A DNA stretch of 64,000 bases from Halopseudomonas formosensis (lineage in GTDB: Bacteria > Pseudomonadota > Gammaproteobacteria > Pseudomonadales > Pseudomonadaceae). Positions 37,173 through 47,116 of the stretch are shown in pieces (within the stretch, counting starts at the first letter, position 1; each line of letters begins with the position of its first letter). The DNA lies in contig NZ_FOYD01000002.1 of NCBI RefSeq assembly GCF_900115905.1, positions 372,001-436,000 of the forward strand, written 5' to 3'. The translations under genes were made by a program, and so were the position numbers. Under the pieces are notes generated by a model. The model made no database searches, had not been told where the DNA came from, and saw nothing but the letters and a program-made list of their open reading frames with translations.

Positions 37173-38018
37173 ATGCATGCAACCCGATCCGAACTCCTGT
37201 CTCCGCAGCCTGCCCTGTTCTATCAGCGCAGCGGGAATGAGGTCGAGCTCTTCGAGCAGGCCGACCGCTTCGGCATGCCGGTGCTGATCAAGGGCCCGAC
37301 CGGTTGTGGCAAGACCCGCTTCATCCAGTACATGGCCGAGCGCCTGGGCCGCAAGCTGTATACCGTGGCCTGCCACGACGACCTGACCACCGCGGATCTG
37401 GTCGGCCGCCACCTGATCGGTGCCAACGGCACCTTCTGGCAGGACGGCCCCCTGACCCGTGCGGTACGCGAGGGCGCCATCTGCTATCTGGACGAGGTAA
37501 TAGAGGCGCGCAAGGACATCACCGTGGTCCTGCATCCGCTGGCGGACGATCGTCGCATTCTGCCGCTGGAAGCCACCGGTGAGGAATTGCAGGCCGCACC
37601 CGGCTTCATGCTGGTGGTCTCCTACAACCCCGGCTACCGCAACCTGCTCAAGGGCCTCAAACCCAGTACCCGCCAGCGTTTCGTCGCCATGGCCTTCGAC
37701 TATCCGCAGGCCGCGGCGGAGAGCCACATAGTGCAGCGCGAGTCGGGACTGGATGCGACCCGTGCCGAACAGCTGGTGGCCCTGGGCAATGCCCTGCGAC
37801 ACCTCGGCGAACACGATCTCGAGGAGGCGCCCTCCACCCGTCTGCTGATCCATACCGCACGGCTGATCGCCGCCGGCATGGACCCGCGCCAGGCCTGTCA
37901 GGCCTGCATGGCGCAGCCCCTGACCGACGAGCCGGTGGCCCAGGCGGCCATCATGGACATCGTCCGCGTGCACTTTGCCGACCAGGCACAGGCACCGGCC
38001 AACAGAAGAATCGCCTGA
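37173..38018 (+). CDS. norQ: NorQ/NirQ, MoxR-type AAA+ ATPase for NO reductase activation
   Basis: A 281-residue cytosolic AAA+ protein. Walker A is GPTGCGKT, Walker B CYLDEV, and sensor I lies in LVVSYNPGYRN. The NorQ/CbbQ branch partners with a VWA protein (here NorD) to insert the non-heme iron into NO reductase. The start at 37173 fits the AAGGA site and lies after the inferred transcription start; earlier in-frame codons would be upstream of it. First gene of norQCBDEF. Confidence 0.95.
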   Translation: MHATRSELLSPQPALFYQRSGNEVELFEQADRFGMPVLIKGPTGCGKTRFIQYMAERLGRKLYTVACHDDLTTADLVGRHLIGANGTFWQDGPLTRAVREGAICYLDEVIEARKDITVVLHPLADDRRILPLEATGEELQAAPGFMLVVSYNPGYRNLLKGLKPSTRQRFVAMAFDYPQAAAESHIVQRESGLDATRAEQLVALGNALRHLGEHDLEEAPSTRLLIHTARLIAAGMDPRQACQACMAQPLTDEPVAQAAIMDIVRVHFADQAQAPANRRIA

Positions 38019-38058
38019 GCGGCGACCCCGCTATCCGCATACACCCGAGGAGACAACT

Positions 38059-38505
38059 ATGTCGGAGCGCTTTACCAAGGGCATGGCCCGCAACATCTAC
38101 TACGGTGGCGGCATGTTTTTCATGCTGCTGTTCATTGGCCTGACGGTGGATACGGTGACGGCGATACCCGAACGGGAGAACCGCGACCAGCTCACCGCCG
38201 AAGTCGCCCACGGCAAGCACCTGTGGGAGAAGAACAACTGCGTCGGTTGCCACTCGCTGATGGGTGAAGGGGCCTATTTCGCACCGGAGCTGGGCAACGT
38301 GTTCAAGCGCCGGGGCATGGAGAACGAAGCGGCCTTCAAGGCCTACTTCAGCGCCTGGATGAAAGCCATGCCCACCGGTGTGGAGGGTCGTCGGCAGATG
38401 CCCCAGTTCAACCTGAGCGACCAGGAACTCAACGACATGGCCGAGTTCCTGATCTGGTCGGCGCGTATTGATACCAACGACTGGCCGCCGAACAAGGAAG
38501 GCTGA
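38059..38505 (+). CDS. norC: Nitric oxide reductase subunit C, cytochrome c
   Basis: A 148-residue membrane-anchored monoheme cytochrome c that feeds electrons to NorB. One N-terminal helix (about residues 16-34) is followed by CVGCH at residues 61-65 and a Met ligand in RRQMPQFNLS. The start MSERFTKG at 38059 is preceded by GAGGAG. It lies 40 bases after norQ and 40 bases before norB. Confidence 0.97.
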   Translation: MSERFTKGMARNIYYGGGMFFMLLFIGLTVDTVTAIPERENRDQLTAEVAHGKHLWEKNNCVGCHSLMGEGAYFAPELGNVFKRRGMENEAAFKAYFSAWMKAMPTGVEGRRQMPQFNLSDQELNDMAEFLIWSARIDTNDWPPNKEG

Positions 38506-38515
38506 GTTCACCTGA

Positions 38516-39949
<1,434 letters not shown>

Positions 39950-40024
39950 GCCCGGCGGCGTGGCCTGTGGGCCCGCCACCCAGCTCACCACCGCGCTGCC
40001 GCCGTCCGGCAGCGCCCCTTTCCC

Positions 40025-40047
40025 GCCTGCAGCCGCTGGCTGCAGGC
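40025..40047 (+). other. Intercistronic hairpin between norB and norD
   Basis: GCCTGCAGCC (40025-40034) and GGCTGCAGGC (40038-40047) form a perfect 10-bp stem with a 3-base loop. There is no T run, so it is more likely an mRNA stabiliser or partial terminator that sets norD-F below norCB. Confidence 0.6.
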
Positions 40048-40065
40048 ATCTTCGGGAGACCTGCA

Positions 40066-41907
40066 ATGGAAGAAGCCGTTGGCATCCGCTGGCACCGACT
40101 GATCACCCGTCTGGCCGGTGACGACTTTCCCCGGGCCCGAGTGCGCCTGGCGGATGAAGCTCCCCGCCTGGCCATGGTCTTTCGTGCCCTCAGTGGCGAC
40201 CCCGGGCTGACCATCAAGGCCAGCACCGAGCGCAATATCAACGCCTGGCGCCCGCTGGCCCACCGTCTGGCCGGCAGTGGCCGGCGGCATGCCGTGGCCT
40301 GGCGCGAGGTCGACGCCCTGCGCGTGCCCGAAGCGCTGGCGGTATTTCCGCAGCCCGAACTCAATCGCGATCTCTACCTGTGGCTGACCGCCATGGCCAG
40401 CCAATCGGCAGCCTGCCCGGAGGGCGACTGGCTGCACAGCAACCAGCAGCTGGTATTGCGCACCCTGGCGGCCTACCCCGGCCTCAACGACACCTACTAC
40501 CGACTGGCGCAGCAGCTGGTGGAACTGCGCCGGACCCGCCGCCTGCCCCCCGCCCAGAGCGCGAGGGAAAGCGCCCTGCAGTGCGCCCTGCTGTCGCCCG
40601 GCAGTCAGCCCGCATTGCCCGCCGCACCGGGCGAGCCCTGGCCGGTGCCCCTGTGGCTGTATCCCCTGCCGGAGTCCGCTCCGCGCCTGGCGGGAGCAGC
40701 CAATGATGAGGACGACCAGCCCGCTCCTTCCGCCCCAGGGAGGGTGCGCCAGAGCCGCCAGCGCAAGCAGGCGCAATACGTGGACGACAACCAGAACCGT
40801 CACGGCATGATGATCTTCCGACTGGAGAGTCTGTTCTCCTGGTCCGAATTCGTGCCGGTCGACCGCTGCGAGGATGACAGCGACGACGAGGACAGCGACA
40901 GCATCGCCGAGGACCTGGATTATCTGAGTCTGTCGCGCAGTCCCAGCACCAGCGCCTCACGCATCAAACTGGATCTGGACCTGCCGTCGGCCGCCGAGGA
41001 TGACATTCCCCTGACCGACGGCTGCCTGTTCCCCGAGTGGGACTGGAAGCAGCAGCGCCTGCGTGACAACCACTGCAGGGTCATCCCCATGCTGCCCCGG
41101 GACGCCGAACCGGCTCCCCTGCCCGAACGCCTGCAACCACTGGCCCGCAGCCTGCGCCAGCGGTTCGAGGGTCTGCGCCCCCAGCGCGTCTGGGAGAAGC
41201 GCCAGCCCGCCGGCCCGCTCCTTGACCTGCAGGCCTGCCTGCATTTTGCCGCCGACCGCCGTCGCGGCGCCGCCAGCGCCCAGCCGGCGTTGTGGAAAAG
41301 GGAGGCCGCCCGGCACCGGGACCTGGCCTGTCTGGTGCTGGCGGACCTGTCCCTGTCGACCGAGGCCTGGGCCGACAACGAGCATCAGGTGATCGACGTG
41401 ATCCGCGACAGCCTGCACCTGCTCGGCGAGGCCCTGGACGCCGGCCATGACGACTTTGCCATGTACGGCTTTTCCTCCAGACGCCGGGAGCACGTGCGCT
41501 TCAATCTGATCAAGAACTTCGCCGAGCCCTGGGGCCAGGCCATCCATGGGCGCATCCGCGAACTCAAGCCCGGCTACTACACCCGCATGGGCGGCGCCAT
41601 CCGCCAGGCCACCGAGATCCTCCGCGAGAAACCCGCCGAGCAGCGCCTGTTGCTGCTGCTGACCGACGGCAAGCCCAACGATCTGGATGTCTACGAGGGG
41701 CGCTACGGCATGGAGGATACCCGCCAGGCGCTGCTGGAGGCCCGCCGGGCCGGCATCCAGCCATTCTGCGTGACCATCGACCAGCAGGCGGCGGACTACC
41801 TGCCCTACCTCTTCGGCCAGCAGCGCTACCAGCTGATCCGCCAGGCCTCGGAGCTGCCGGGCCTGCTGCCGAAACTCTACCTGCTGCTGACCGGGAGAAG
41901 CATCTGA
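40066..41907 (+). CDS. norD: NorD, VWA-domain protein for NO reductase activation
   Basis: A 613-residue cytosolic protein. The first 400 residues are poorly conserved and include an acidic low-complexity stretch (DDSDDEDSDS). The C-terminal von Willebrand A domain (about residues 420-600) has the MIDAS motif DLSLS and later LLLTDGKPND. NorD works with NorQ as a chaperone pair loading iron into NorB. The start at 40066 has GGGAGA at good spacing. The stop overlaps the norE start by one base. Confidence 0.94.
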   Translation: MEEAVGIRWHRLITRLAGDDFPRARVRLADEAPRLAMVFRALSGDPGLTIKASTERNINAWRPLAHRLAGSGRRHAVAWREVDALRVPEALAVFPQPELNRDLYLWLTAMASQSAACPEGDWLHSNQQLVLRTLAAYPGLNDTYYRLAQQLVELRRTRRLPPAQSARESALQCALLSPGSQPALPAAPGEPWPVPLWLYPLPESAPRLAGAANDEDDQPAPSAPGRVRQSRQRKQAQYVDDNQNRHGMMIFRLESLFSWSEFVPVDRCEDDSDDEDSDSIAEDLDYLSLSRSPSTSASRIKLDLDLPSAAEDDIPLTDGCLFPEWDWKQQRLRDNHCRVIPMLPRDAEPAPLPERLQPLARSLRQRFEGLRPQRVWEKRQPAGPLLDLQACLHFAADRRRGAASAQPALWKREAARHRDLACLVLADLSLSTEAWADNEHQVIDVIRDSLHLLGEALDAGHDDFAMYGFSSRRREHVRFNLIKNFAEPWGQAIHGRIRELKPGYYTRMGGAIRQATEILREKPAEQRLLLLLTDGKPNDLDVYEGRYGMEDTRQALLEARRAGIQPFCVTIDQQAADYLPYLFGQQRYQLIRQASELPGLLPKLYLLLTGRSI

Positions 41908-42512
41908 TGAACAGCCCTGAGTACAGTCTCACCGACCTGAGCCCACCGCAGACCGCGCGCATTCCCGGTGACCTGGCCATGTGGTGCTTCATCCTCGCCG
42001 AACTGCTGGCCTTTCTTCTGCTGCTCGGCAGCATGGCCTTTGCCCGGGGCCACTGGGAGCAGATGTTCAGCGCCGGCATCGCCACCCTGCACCCGGAGGC
42101 AGGCTTGATCAACACCCTGATCCTGCTCAGCGGCAGCTACTTCGCCGCCCGCGGTGTCCGCCTCAGCGCCCAGGGCCAGCCCCGGGCACTGGGGCGCGGC
42201 TTCAGCCTGGCTGCGCTGTGCGGGCTGGGCTATGTCGCAATCAAGCTCAGTGAATACGCCCTGCTGTTCGGCGCCGGCTACAACCTGCGCACCGACACCT
42301 TCTATTTCTTCTACTTCTTCACCACCTTCTTCCATATGGCCCACGTGCTGATCGGCATGGTCATCCTCCTGGTGGTTGCAAGGCGCTACCGCACCGGCCA
42401 GTACCCGAACGCCGACAAGGCGCGCATGGCAGGCGAATCCGCCGCCAGCTACTGGCACATGGTGGACCTGGTCTGGCTGGTGCTCTTTCCCCTGCTCTAT
42501 GTCCTGCCCTGA
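41907..42512 (+). CDS. norE: NorE, cytochrome c oxidase subunit III-like protein
   Basis: A 201-residue membrane protein with about five helices related to oxidase subunit III (GDLAMWCFILAELLAF, TFFHMAHVLIGMV, SYWHMVDLVWLVLF). Such proteins accompany norCB and improve NO reductase activity without being part of the purified enzyme. Overlap with norD indicates coupled translation. Confidence 0.9.
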   Translation: MNSPEYSLTDLSPPQTARIPGDLAMWCFILAELLAFLLLLGSMAFARGHWEQMFSAGIATLHPEAGLINTLILLSGSYFAARGVRLSAQGQPRALGRGFSLAALCGLGYVAIKLSEYALLFGAGYNLRTDTFYFFYFFTTFFHMAHVLIGMVILLVVARRYRTGQYPNADKARMAGESAASYWHMVDLVWLVLFPLLYVLP

Positions 42513-42521
42513 GGAGTCAAG

Positions 42522-42767
42522 ATGAAAACCCACGCCCTTGAAATCGGCCTGGCCGGTCTGGTCCTGCTCACCCTCGCCGCCTGGCTGACCGGACAGAATG
42601 TGAACGCCAGCTGGGTAATCGGCTGCGTGCTGGCTGCGACCTTCATCAAGGGGCAATGGCTGATCGACGAGTTCATGGAGCTGCGCCACGCTCCGGCCTG
42701 GCTGCGCTGGGTGGTCAGTGGCTGGCTGGTACTGATCGTGGGAATGACTGCGCTGTTCAATATGTAG
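42522..42767 (+). CDS. norF: NorF, small membrane protein (oxidase subunit IV-like)
   Basis: An 81-residue protein with two to three hydrophobic segments. The conserved element FIKGQWLIDEFMELR between the helices identifies the NorF/subunit IV-like family. It starts 9 bases after norE and ends the nor operon. No clear terminator was found in 42768-42883. Confidence 0.85.
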   Translation: MKTHALEIGLAGLVLLTLAAWLTGQNVNASWVIGCVLAATFIKGQWLIDEFMELRHAPAWLRWVVSGWLVLIVGMTALFNM

Positions 42768-42818
42768 CTGCGTGGGCAATCGCTCGCCCGCAGAAGAGAT
42801 ACCCCCGGGAAGGACGCG

Positions 42819-42832
42819 CACCAGCTCGTCCA
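42819..42832 (+). repeat. Solitary copy of the 14-bp core found in the 130-bp repeats
   Basis: CACCAGCTCGTCCA here is identical to the cores at 45380, 45510 and 45639. Upstream bases (GAAGGACGCG) partly match the first of those copies. The same-orientation copies flank ubiT-ubiV-ubiU on both sides. Confidence 0.7.
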
Positions 42833-42883
42833 GCGAGCCAGCGCCCGACCACCTGATCGAGCTGCTGACTTTCCCTGGGCGGC

Positions 42884-43387
42884 CTAGCCCCGGGCCGGCT
42901 GTGCCGGCGCCACCTGTTCCTGCTCCCTGGCCGCCGCTCCCAGCCAGCTGATCAGCTGCCACAGGCGCGGCGGCATCAGTTCCGGGTCCAGGCTGTCCAC
43001 CAGATTCTTGACCGCCAGACCCAGATCGGTATCCCCCTCGATCACCAGCCGACGGCGGAAGAACAGGGTATCCGGATCCTCCTGCCGGCTGGCCAGCAAC
43101 AGAAATTCCTTCCAGTTGCCGCGGATGCACACATCCACCGGGGCACTGCGGGCAAGTCGCAGACCGACCGCATCCCGGGTCAGGCACCAGGCCATGCCCA
43201 GATCACTGACCTCGATACGCAACCAGCGCCCCTCCAGCACATCGAACTCGCCGTCATTCAGCGGCTCGGCAAACAGCCGCTTCATCGCCTGCTCGATCGC
43301 CAGCTTCTGTACGGCAAAGGGGATGTGCCTGCCCAGCGGCAGCACTGGCCCTCCGGCCTTCAACAGCAGATCAGCGAGGTTCAACAC
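42884..43387 (-). CDS. ubiT: UbiT, SCP2-domain accessory factor for anaerobic ubiquinone synthesis
   Basis: A 167-residue protein with a sterol-carrier SCP2-like lipid-binding domain (FLLLASRQEDPDTLFFRRRLVIEGDTDLGL). UbiT is required with UbiU and UbiV for oxygen-independent ubiquinone production. Start GTG at 43387 was chosen because GGAGGAGG, lying in the last codons of ubiV, is ideally placed; the two frames overlap by 7 bases. A TTG just after the GTG is an alternative. Confidence 0.85.
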   Translation of the reverse strand: MLNLADLLLKAGGPVLPLGRHIPFAVQKLAIEQAMKRLFAEPLNDGEFDVLEGRWLRIEVSDLGMAWCLTRDAVGLRLARSAPVDVCIRGNWKEFLLLASRQEDPDTLFFRRRLVIEGDTDLGLAVKNLVDSLDPELMPPRLWQLISWLGAAAREQEQVAPAQPARG

Positions 43388-44271
43388 AGTCCCACCTCCT
43401 CCACGGTCAGCATGCCCGGCTGGCCATGCCAGTAACCATTGCATCCATCCAGCGCCAGCGGCGGTGTACCACCGCGGCGCACCTGGTCAAACTGCTGCAC
43501 TATGTCCGCCATATCGGTCGAGCGTGGACTCAGGCGTAGCGCATCAATACCCATCGCCTGCATCCGCGGGTACTCGGCCAGCAGATTGCTCACACCACCG
43601 GACATGGTCTGGATGCCGTTCAGGGTGAACAGCACCTGCCCTTCCTGGGTGGTCATGGGAATACCATCGGGGTAGTTCTGACAGATAAAGCCGCAGTCGT
43701 CCTTGGCCAGGTTCTCCGCCCGGGCGGTAAAACACCGCGCCGAGTAGGCCAGCGGCAGGTGCCCCCAGGCAAACACTTCGATCTCCGGCAACCTGATGTC
43801 ATGCTCCCGGGCCTGCTGCATCAGTGCGCTGAGCAGGTCGGCAGAACACTCCACCGGCGGCACCCAGCGGCTCATGCCGCGGCGGACCAGCTCCTCAAGG
43901 GTGAAGGCGTTGTAGATGTTCAGTGCCGGTCCGCCGACAAACTCCACCCCCTGCGCCGTGAGGAACTGCACGGCCGCCATGTCGTTGGCCTCGACCTTGA
44001 TCTCACCGTTCTCGCACAGTCGCCGCAGAACGCCCAGCTCGGAGGCCGCCTCGATCAGGGTCAGACCGGACAGCACCACCTCGGCGCCGCTGGCCTCACG
44101 CACCTCGCGGGCCAGCCCTGTCCAGTCATCCAGCGACAGCGCCCGGCGCTTGGAGCACACCGTCTCGCCCATGTAGATCACGTCCAGCGGCTGCTGGGCC
44201 ATGTCGGCATAGAAGTCCATGATGCTCTGACGCTGCCAGTAGAACAGGACAGGTCCCAGGGTCAGTTTCAT
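43381..44271 (-). CDS. ubiV: UbiV, U32-family O2-independent ubiquinone hydroxylase subunit
   Basis: A 296-residue U32 peptidase-like protein. Four Cys at the UbiV positions are visible: C39 (ETVCSKR) and the cluster ARCFTA / DDCGFICQ with spacing 12 and 3, ligands of a 4Fe-4S cluster. With UbiU it forms the complex that hydroxylates the quinone ring without oxygen. It begins 9 bases after ubiU. Confidence 0.93.
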   Translation of the reverse strand: MKLTLGPVLFYWQRQSIMDFYADMAQQPLDVIYMGETVCSKRRALSLDDWTGLAREVREASGAEVVLSGLTLIEAASELGVLRRLCENGEIKVEANDMAAVQFLTAQGVEFVGGPALNIYNAFTLEELVRRGMSRWVPPVECSADLLSALMQQAREHDIRLPEIEVFAWGHLPLAYSARCFTARAENLAKDDCGFICQNYPDGIPMTTQEGQVLFTLNGIQTMSGGVSNLLAEYPRMQAMGIDALRLSPRSTDMADIVQQFDQVRRGGTPPLALDGCNGYWHGQPGMLTVEEVGLC

Positions 44272-44280
44272 ATGGCTCTC

Positions 44281-45276
44281 CTATTGCCAGGCACGATGAT
44301 AGGCGCCCAGGGTGGTCTGGCTGCCTTCCGACACATTGCCCAGCACCTGATTCCAGGCAGGCTCCACGGCAAAGTTGTGTGGATCCCTGCGGTAGCTGTC
44401 CAGCGCCTTGCGCCAGACACCGACCACCTGCTCGACATAGGCCGGGCTGCGCTGCCGCCCTTCGATCTTCACCGCCACCACACCGATCTCGCTCAGCTGC
44501 GGGATCAGCTCCATGGTGTTCAGACTGGTAGGCTCCTCCAGCGCATGGAAGCGCTTGCCGTGCACCATGAAACGGCCCTTGCACAGGGTCGGATAGCCGG
44601 CAGCCTCCCCCGCCTGGTAGCGATCGATCAGCACGTCATTCAGGCGCGAAGTCAGACCGTCCTCCTCGTCGCTCCAGCGCACGGCGCTGGCCGGGGAGCA
44701 GACACCGCAGAGGTTCGGCGACTGCCCGGTGACATAGGAGGACAGATGGCAACGGCCCTCGGCCATGATGCACAGACTGCCGAAGGCGAAGACTTCCACC
44801 GGTACCGGGCTGGAAGCGGCGACCTGACGCACCTGCGCCAGCGACAGCACCCGGGGCAGTACCGTACGGGCGATGCCGTACTGCTCGTGGTAGAAGCGCA
44901 GGGCCGCCGCGTTGGTGGCCGACCCCTGTACCGACAGGTGCAGCGGTAACCGCGGGTGACGGCGGCTGGCATAGGCGAGGATGCCGGGGTCGGCGGCGAT
45001 CAGCGCATCCGCACCCAGATCCGCAGCGCGGTCCACCGCCCTCTGCCAGCGCGCCCAACCATCCGGCAAGGCGTAGGTGTTGACCGCGATGAACAGCTTG
45101 CGCCCCTGCTGGCGGATAAGCTCAAGTCCGGCTTCCAGTTGTTTGTCGGTAAAGTTCAGACCGGCGAAGTGACGGGCGTTGGTATCGTCACGAAAACCCG
45201 TGTAGACAGCATCGGCACCCTGCCGCACCGCTGCCTTGAGGGCAGGCAGACTGCCTGCGGGACAGACCAGTTGCAT
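44281..45276 (-). CDS. ubiU: UbiU, U32-family O2-independent ubiquinone hydroxylase subunit
   Basis: A 331-residue protein starting MQLVCPAGSLPALKAAV. The cluster Cys pattern SLCIMAEGRC, then NLCGVC and YPTLCKG matches the four ligands of the UbiU Fe-S site. It heads the leftward ubiU-ubiV-ubiT operon, next to the NO reductase genes, which suits a need for ubiquinone during denitrification. Confidence 0.93.
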   Translation of the reverse strand: MQLVCPAGSLPALKAAVRQGADAVYTGFRDDTNARHFAGLNFTDKQLEAGLELIRQQGRKLFIAVNTYALPDGWARWQRAVDRAADLGADALIAADPGILAYASRRHPRLPLHLSVQGSATNAAALRFYHEQYGIARTVLPRVLSLAQVRQVAASSPVPVEVFAFGSLCIMAEGRCHLSSYVTGQSPNLCGVCSPASAVRWSDEEDGLTSRLNDVLIDRYQAGEAAGYPTLCKGRFMVHGKRFHALEEPTSLNTMELIPQLSEIGVVAVKIEGRQRSPAYVEQVVGVWRKALDSYRRDPHNFAVEPAWNQVLGNVSEGSQTTLGAYHRAWQ

Positions 45277-45335
45277 GGTAACTCCCTGTGCTCAATATCA
45301 GCCGGAGACTCTGCCCCCTGCGGCCGCAAAGGGCA

Positions 45336-45349
45336 TTGATCAAGGTCAA
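45336..45349 (-). promoter_or_regulatory. ANR/DNR box upstream of ubiUVT
   Basis: TTGATCAAGGTCAA matches 9 of 10 positions of the FNR-type palindrome. Its centre lies 66 bases before the ubiU start codon, compatible with a class II promoter and a leader of about 25 bases; the -10 (CAGAGT) is weak. Confidence 0.72.
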
Positions 45350-45379
45350 GACGGAGCTTCAATGGGCCGGGAGGAAGCG

Positions 45380-45652
45380 CACCAGCTCGTCCAGGCGGAC
45401 TGCCGGAGAGCATGGTGTCTGCTGCAAGGCCGCCCATCGAGCTGGTGCTCGACGTTCCCGGGGTCCAGACGTACCCGAGAGACTCGGTGCTTGCCCTGGG
45501 GGGGAGGAGCACCAGCTCGTCCACGCGGCAGCCGGAGAGCTCAGTGTCTGCTGCAAGGCCGCCCATCGAGCTGGTGCTCGCCGTTTCCGGGGTCCAGACG
45601 TACCCGAGAGACTCGGTGCTCGCCCTGGGAGGGATGAGCACCAGCTCGTCCA
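45380..45652. repeat. Tandem repeat, about 2.1 copies of a 129-130 bp unit
   Basis: The core CACCAGCTCGTCCA occurs at 45380, 45510 and 45639, so two full units and a third start are present. Two blocks of about 35 bases per unit are identical between copies; the rest diverges. Each unit also has an inverted copy of the core (CGAGCTGGTGCTCG at 45438 and 45567), so a unit can fold on itself; in the second the arms are 13 bp (45507-45519 with 45567-45579). It fills the space between the ubiU promoter and the acyl-CoA dehydrogenase stop. Frames through it are not credible genes. Confidence 0.9.
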
Positions 45653-45660
45653 CCCGTTCG

Positions 45661-46920
45661 CTATCTGGCGCGCAACACCTCCGGCGGGGTCAGGTAGTCG
45701 CTGCCGCTACCGCGCCGTTCCTGGCCTTCGGCGATCTCCAGCCGGGCGATGCTGCGCAGATGCACTTCGTCCGGGCCGTCAGCGATGCGCAGGCAGCGGG
45801 AGCTGATCCACAAATCGGCCAGCGGGGTATCCGGGGTCAGTCCCATGGCGCCGAACACCTGCATGGCCCGGTCCACCACCCCGTTGAGCATGCTCGGCAC
45901 TACGGCCTTGATCATGGCAATTTCCTTGCGCGCACCCTTGGCACCGACGTTATCGATCATCCAGGCGGTCTTGAGCACCAGCAGGCGGGCCTGTTCTATC
46001 TCCATGCGCGAGCGGGCGATCCATTCGGAAACGCTGCCATGCTGATGCAGATAGCGCCCGAAGGTCTTGCGCTCCAGGGCGCGTTCCACCATCAACTCCA
46101 GCGCCAGCTCGGCCATGCCGATGGCGCGCATGCAGTGATGCACCCGGCCCGGCCCGAGCCGCGCCTGGGCCATCATGAAGCCGTCACCTTCCGCGCCGAG
46201 CAGGTTACCCACCGGCACCCGGACATCGCGGAATATCAGCTCACTGTGCCCTTCGGGTGCCAGGTGATGCATGACAGGAATGTTGCGCACCAATTCCACG
46301 CCGGGGGTGTCGAAGGGAACTATGACCATGCTCTGCTGCCGACGCGGCTCGCCATCCGGGTCGGTCTTGCCCATCACGATGAGGAAGGCGCACTCCGGGT
46401 GCGAGGCATTGGTGATGAACCACTTGCGGCCATTGATGACATACTCACCCCCTTCCCGGCGGATCAACGTCTGGATGTTGCTGGCGTCCGAGGAGGCCAC
46501 ATCCGGCTCGGTCATGGCGAAGGCCGAGCGGATCTCTCCATTGAGCAGAGGATTGAGCCAGCGCTCGCGTTGCTCGTCGCTGGCGAACATGTGCAGCAGC
46601 TCCATGTTGCCGGTATCCGGGGCATTGCAGTTGAACACCTCCGAAGCCCAGCTCACCCGCCCCATGATCTCGGCAAGGGGGGCATACTCGAGATTGCTCA
46701 GGCCCTGTCCGGGCTCGTCGGCCCCGAGGGAAGGGAGAAACAGGTTCCACAGCCCTTCGGATCTGGCCAGCGCCTTGAGATCCTCCATGAAGGAGACCGG
46801 GAAGGCGCCGGCAGCCACCTCGCGCTGCCATTGTCCGAGCCGGGGGACTATGTGTTGATCGAGAAAACCGCGTACCTGGCCGCGCAGGTTTTCGGTCCGG
46901 GCACTGTAGGCAAAATCCAT
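45661..46920 (-). CDS. Acyl-CoA dehydrogenase family protein (ACAD10/11-like)
   Basis: A 419-residue flavoprotein that would oxidise acyl-CoA to enoyl-CoA. FAD and substrate motifs AFAMTEPDVASSDA, KWFITNASHPEC and GPGRVHHCMRAIG followed by QVFGAMGLTPDTPLADLW place it in the ACAD10/11-like branch with a longer chain length or branched substrate range. AGGAG precedes the start. It is a single gene, ending against the tandem repeats. Confidence 0.9.
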   Translation of the reverse strand: MDFAYSARTENLRGQVRGFLDQHIVPRLGQWQREVAAGAFPVSFMEDLKALARSEGLWNLFLPSLGADEPGQGLSNLEYAPLAEIMGRVSWASEVFNCNAPDTGNMELLHMFASDEQRERWLNPLLNGEIRSAFAMTEPDVASSDASNIQTLIRREGGEYVINGRKWFITNASHPECAFLIVMGKTDPDGEPRRQQSMVIVPFDTPGVELVRNIPVMHHLAPEGHSELIFRDVRVPVGNLLGAEGDGFMMAQARLGPGRVHHCMRAIGMAELALELMVERALERKTFGRYLHQHGSVSEWIARSRMEIEQARLLVLKTAWMIDNVGAKGARKEIAMIKAVVPSMLNGVVDRAMQVFGAMGLTPDTPLADLWISSRCLRIADGPDEVHLRSIARLEIAEGQERRGSGSDYLTPPEVLRAR

Positions 46921-47062
46921 GGTCAGCTCCTGAAAAATGAGGACACCCGATCCGGGAAAACAGCGGAATTCGGGCCTACTATGGAGCCTAGGACTGCGGT
47001 AGGATTCTCGCTATCTTGTATCAGGGGCTGAATTTAACCTATTCACGAACTGAATAAAAAAA

Positions 47063-47076
47063 TTGATCAGGATCAA
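47063..47076. promoter_or_regulatory. Perfect ANR/FNR palindrome
   Basis: TTGATCAGGATCAA is an exact consensus site, with flanking A and T extending the symmetry. It lies 143 bases before the acyl-CoA dehydrogenase start and 156 bases before ahpC. Leftward, a -10-like TAAATT at 47036-47031 would place the box near -45. Rightward, no well-placed -10 is seen, so it could activate the dehydrogenase or act on ahpC from upstream. The remaining interval 46921-47231 holds only the OxyR-like site. Confidence 0.75.
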
Positions 47077-47116
47077 TTTTAATGATTCAGCTTGAATTGC
47101 CTGCCTCCAGCCCCAT

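Noticed and set aside
45380-45652. Possible CRISPR array
   Set aside because: The units are about 130 bp with long shared blocks and only two full copies; there are no short regular repeats with unique spacers and no cas genes.
45412-47031. 539-codon plus-strand frame running through the tandem repeat and over the acyl-CoA dehydrogenase gene
   Set aside because: The first part only translates the DNA repeat twice, and the rest is antisense to a well-supported gene. No ribosome-binding site or domain supports it.
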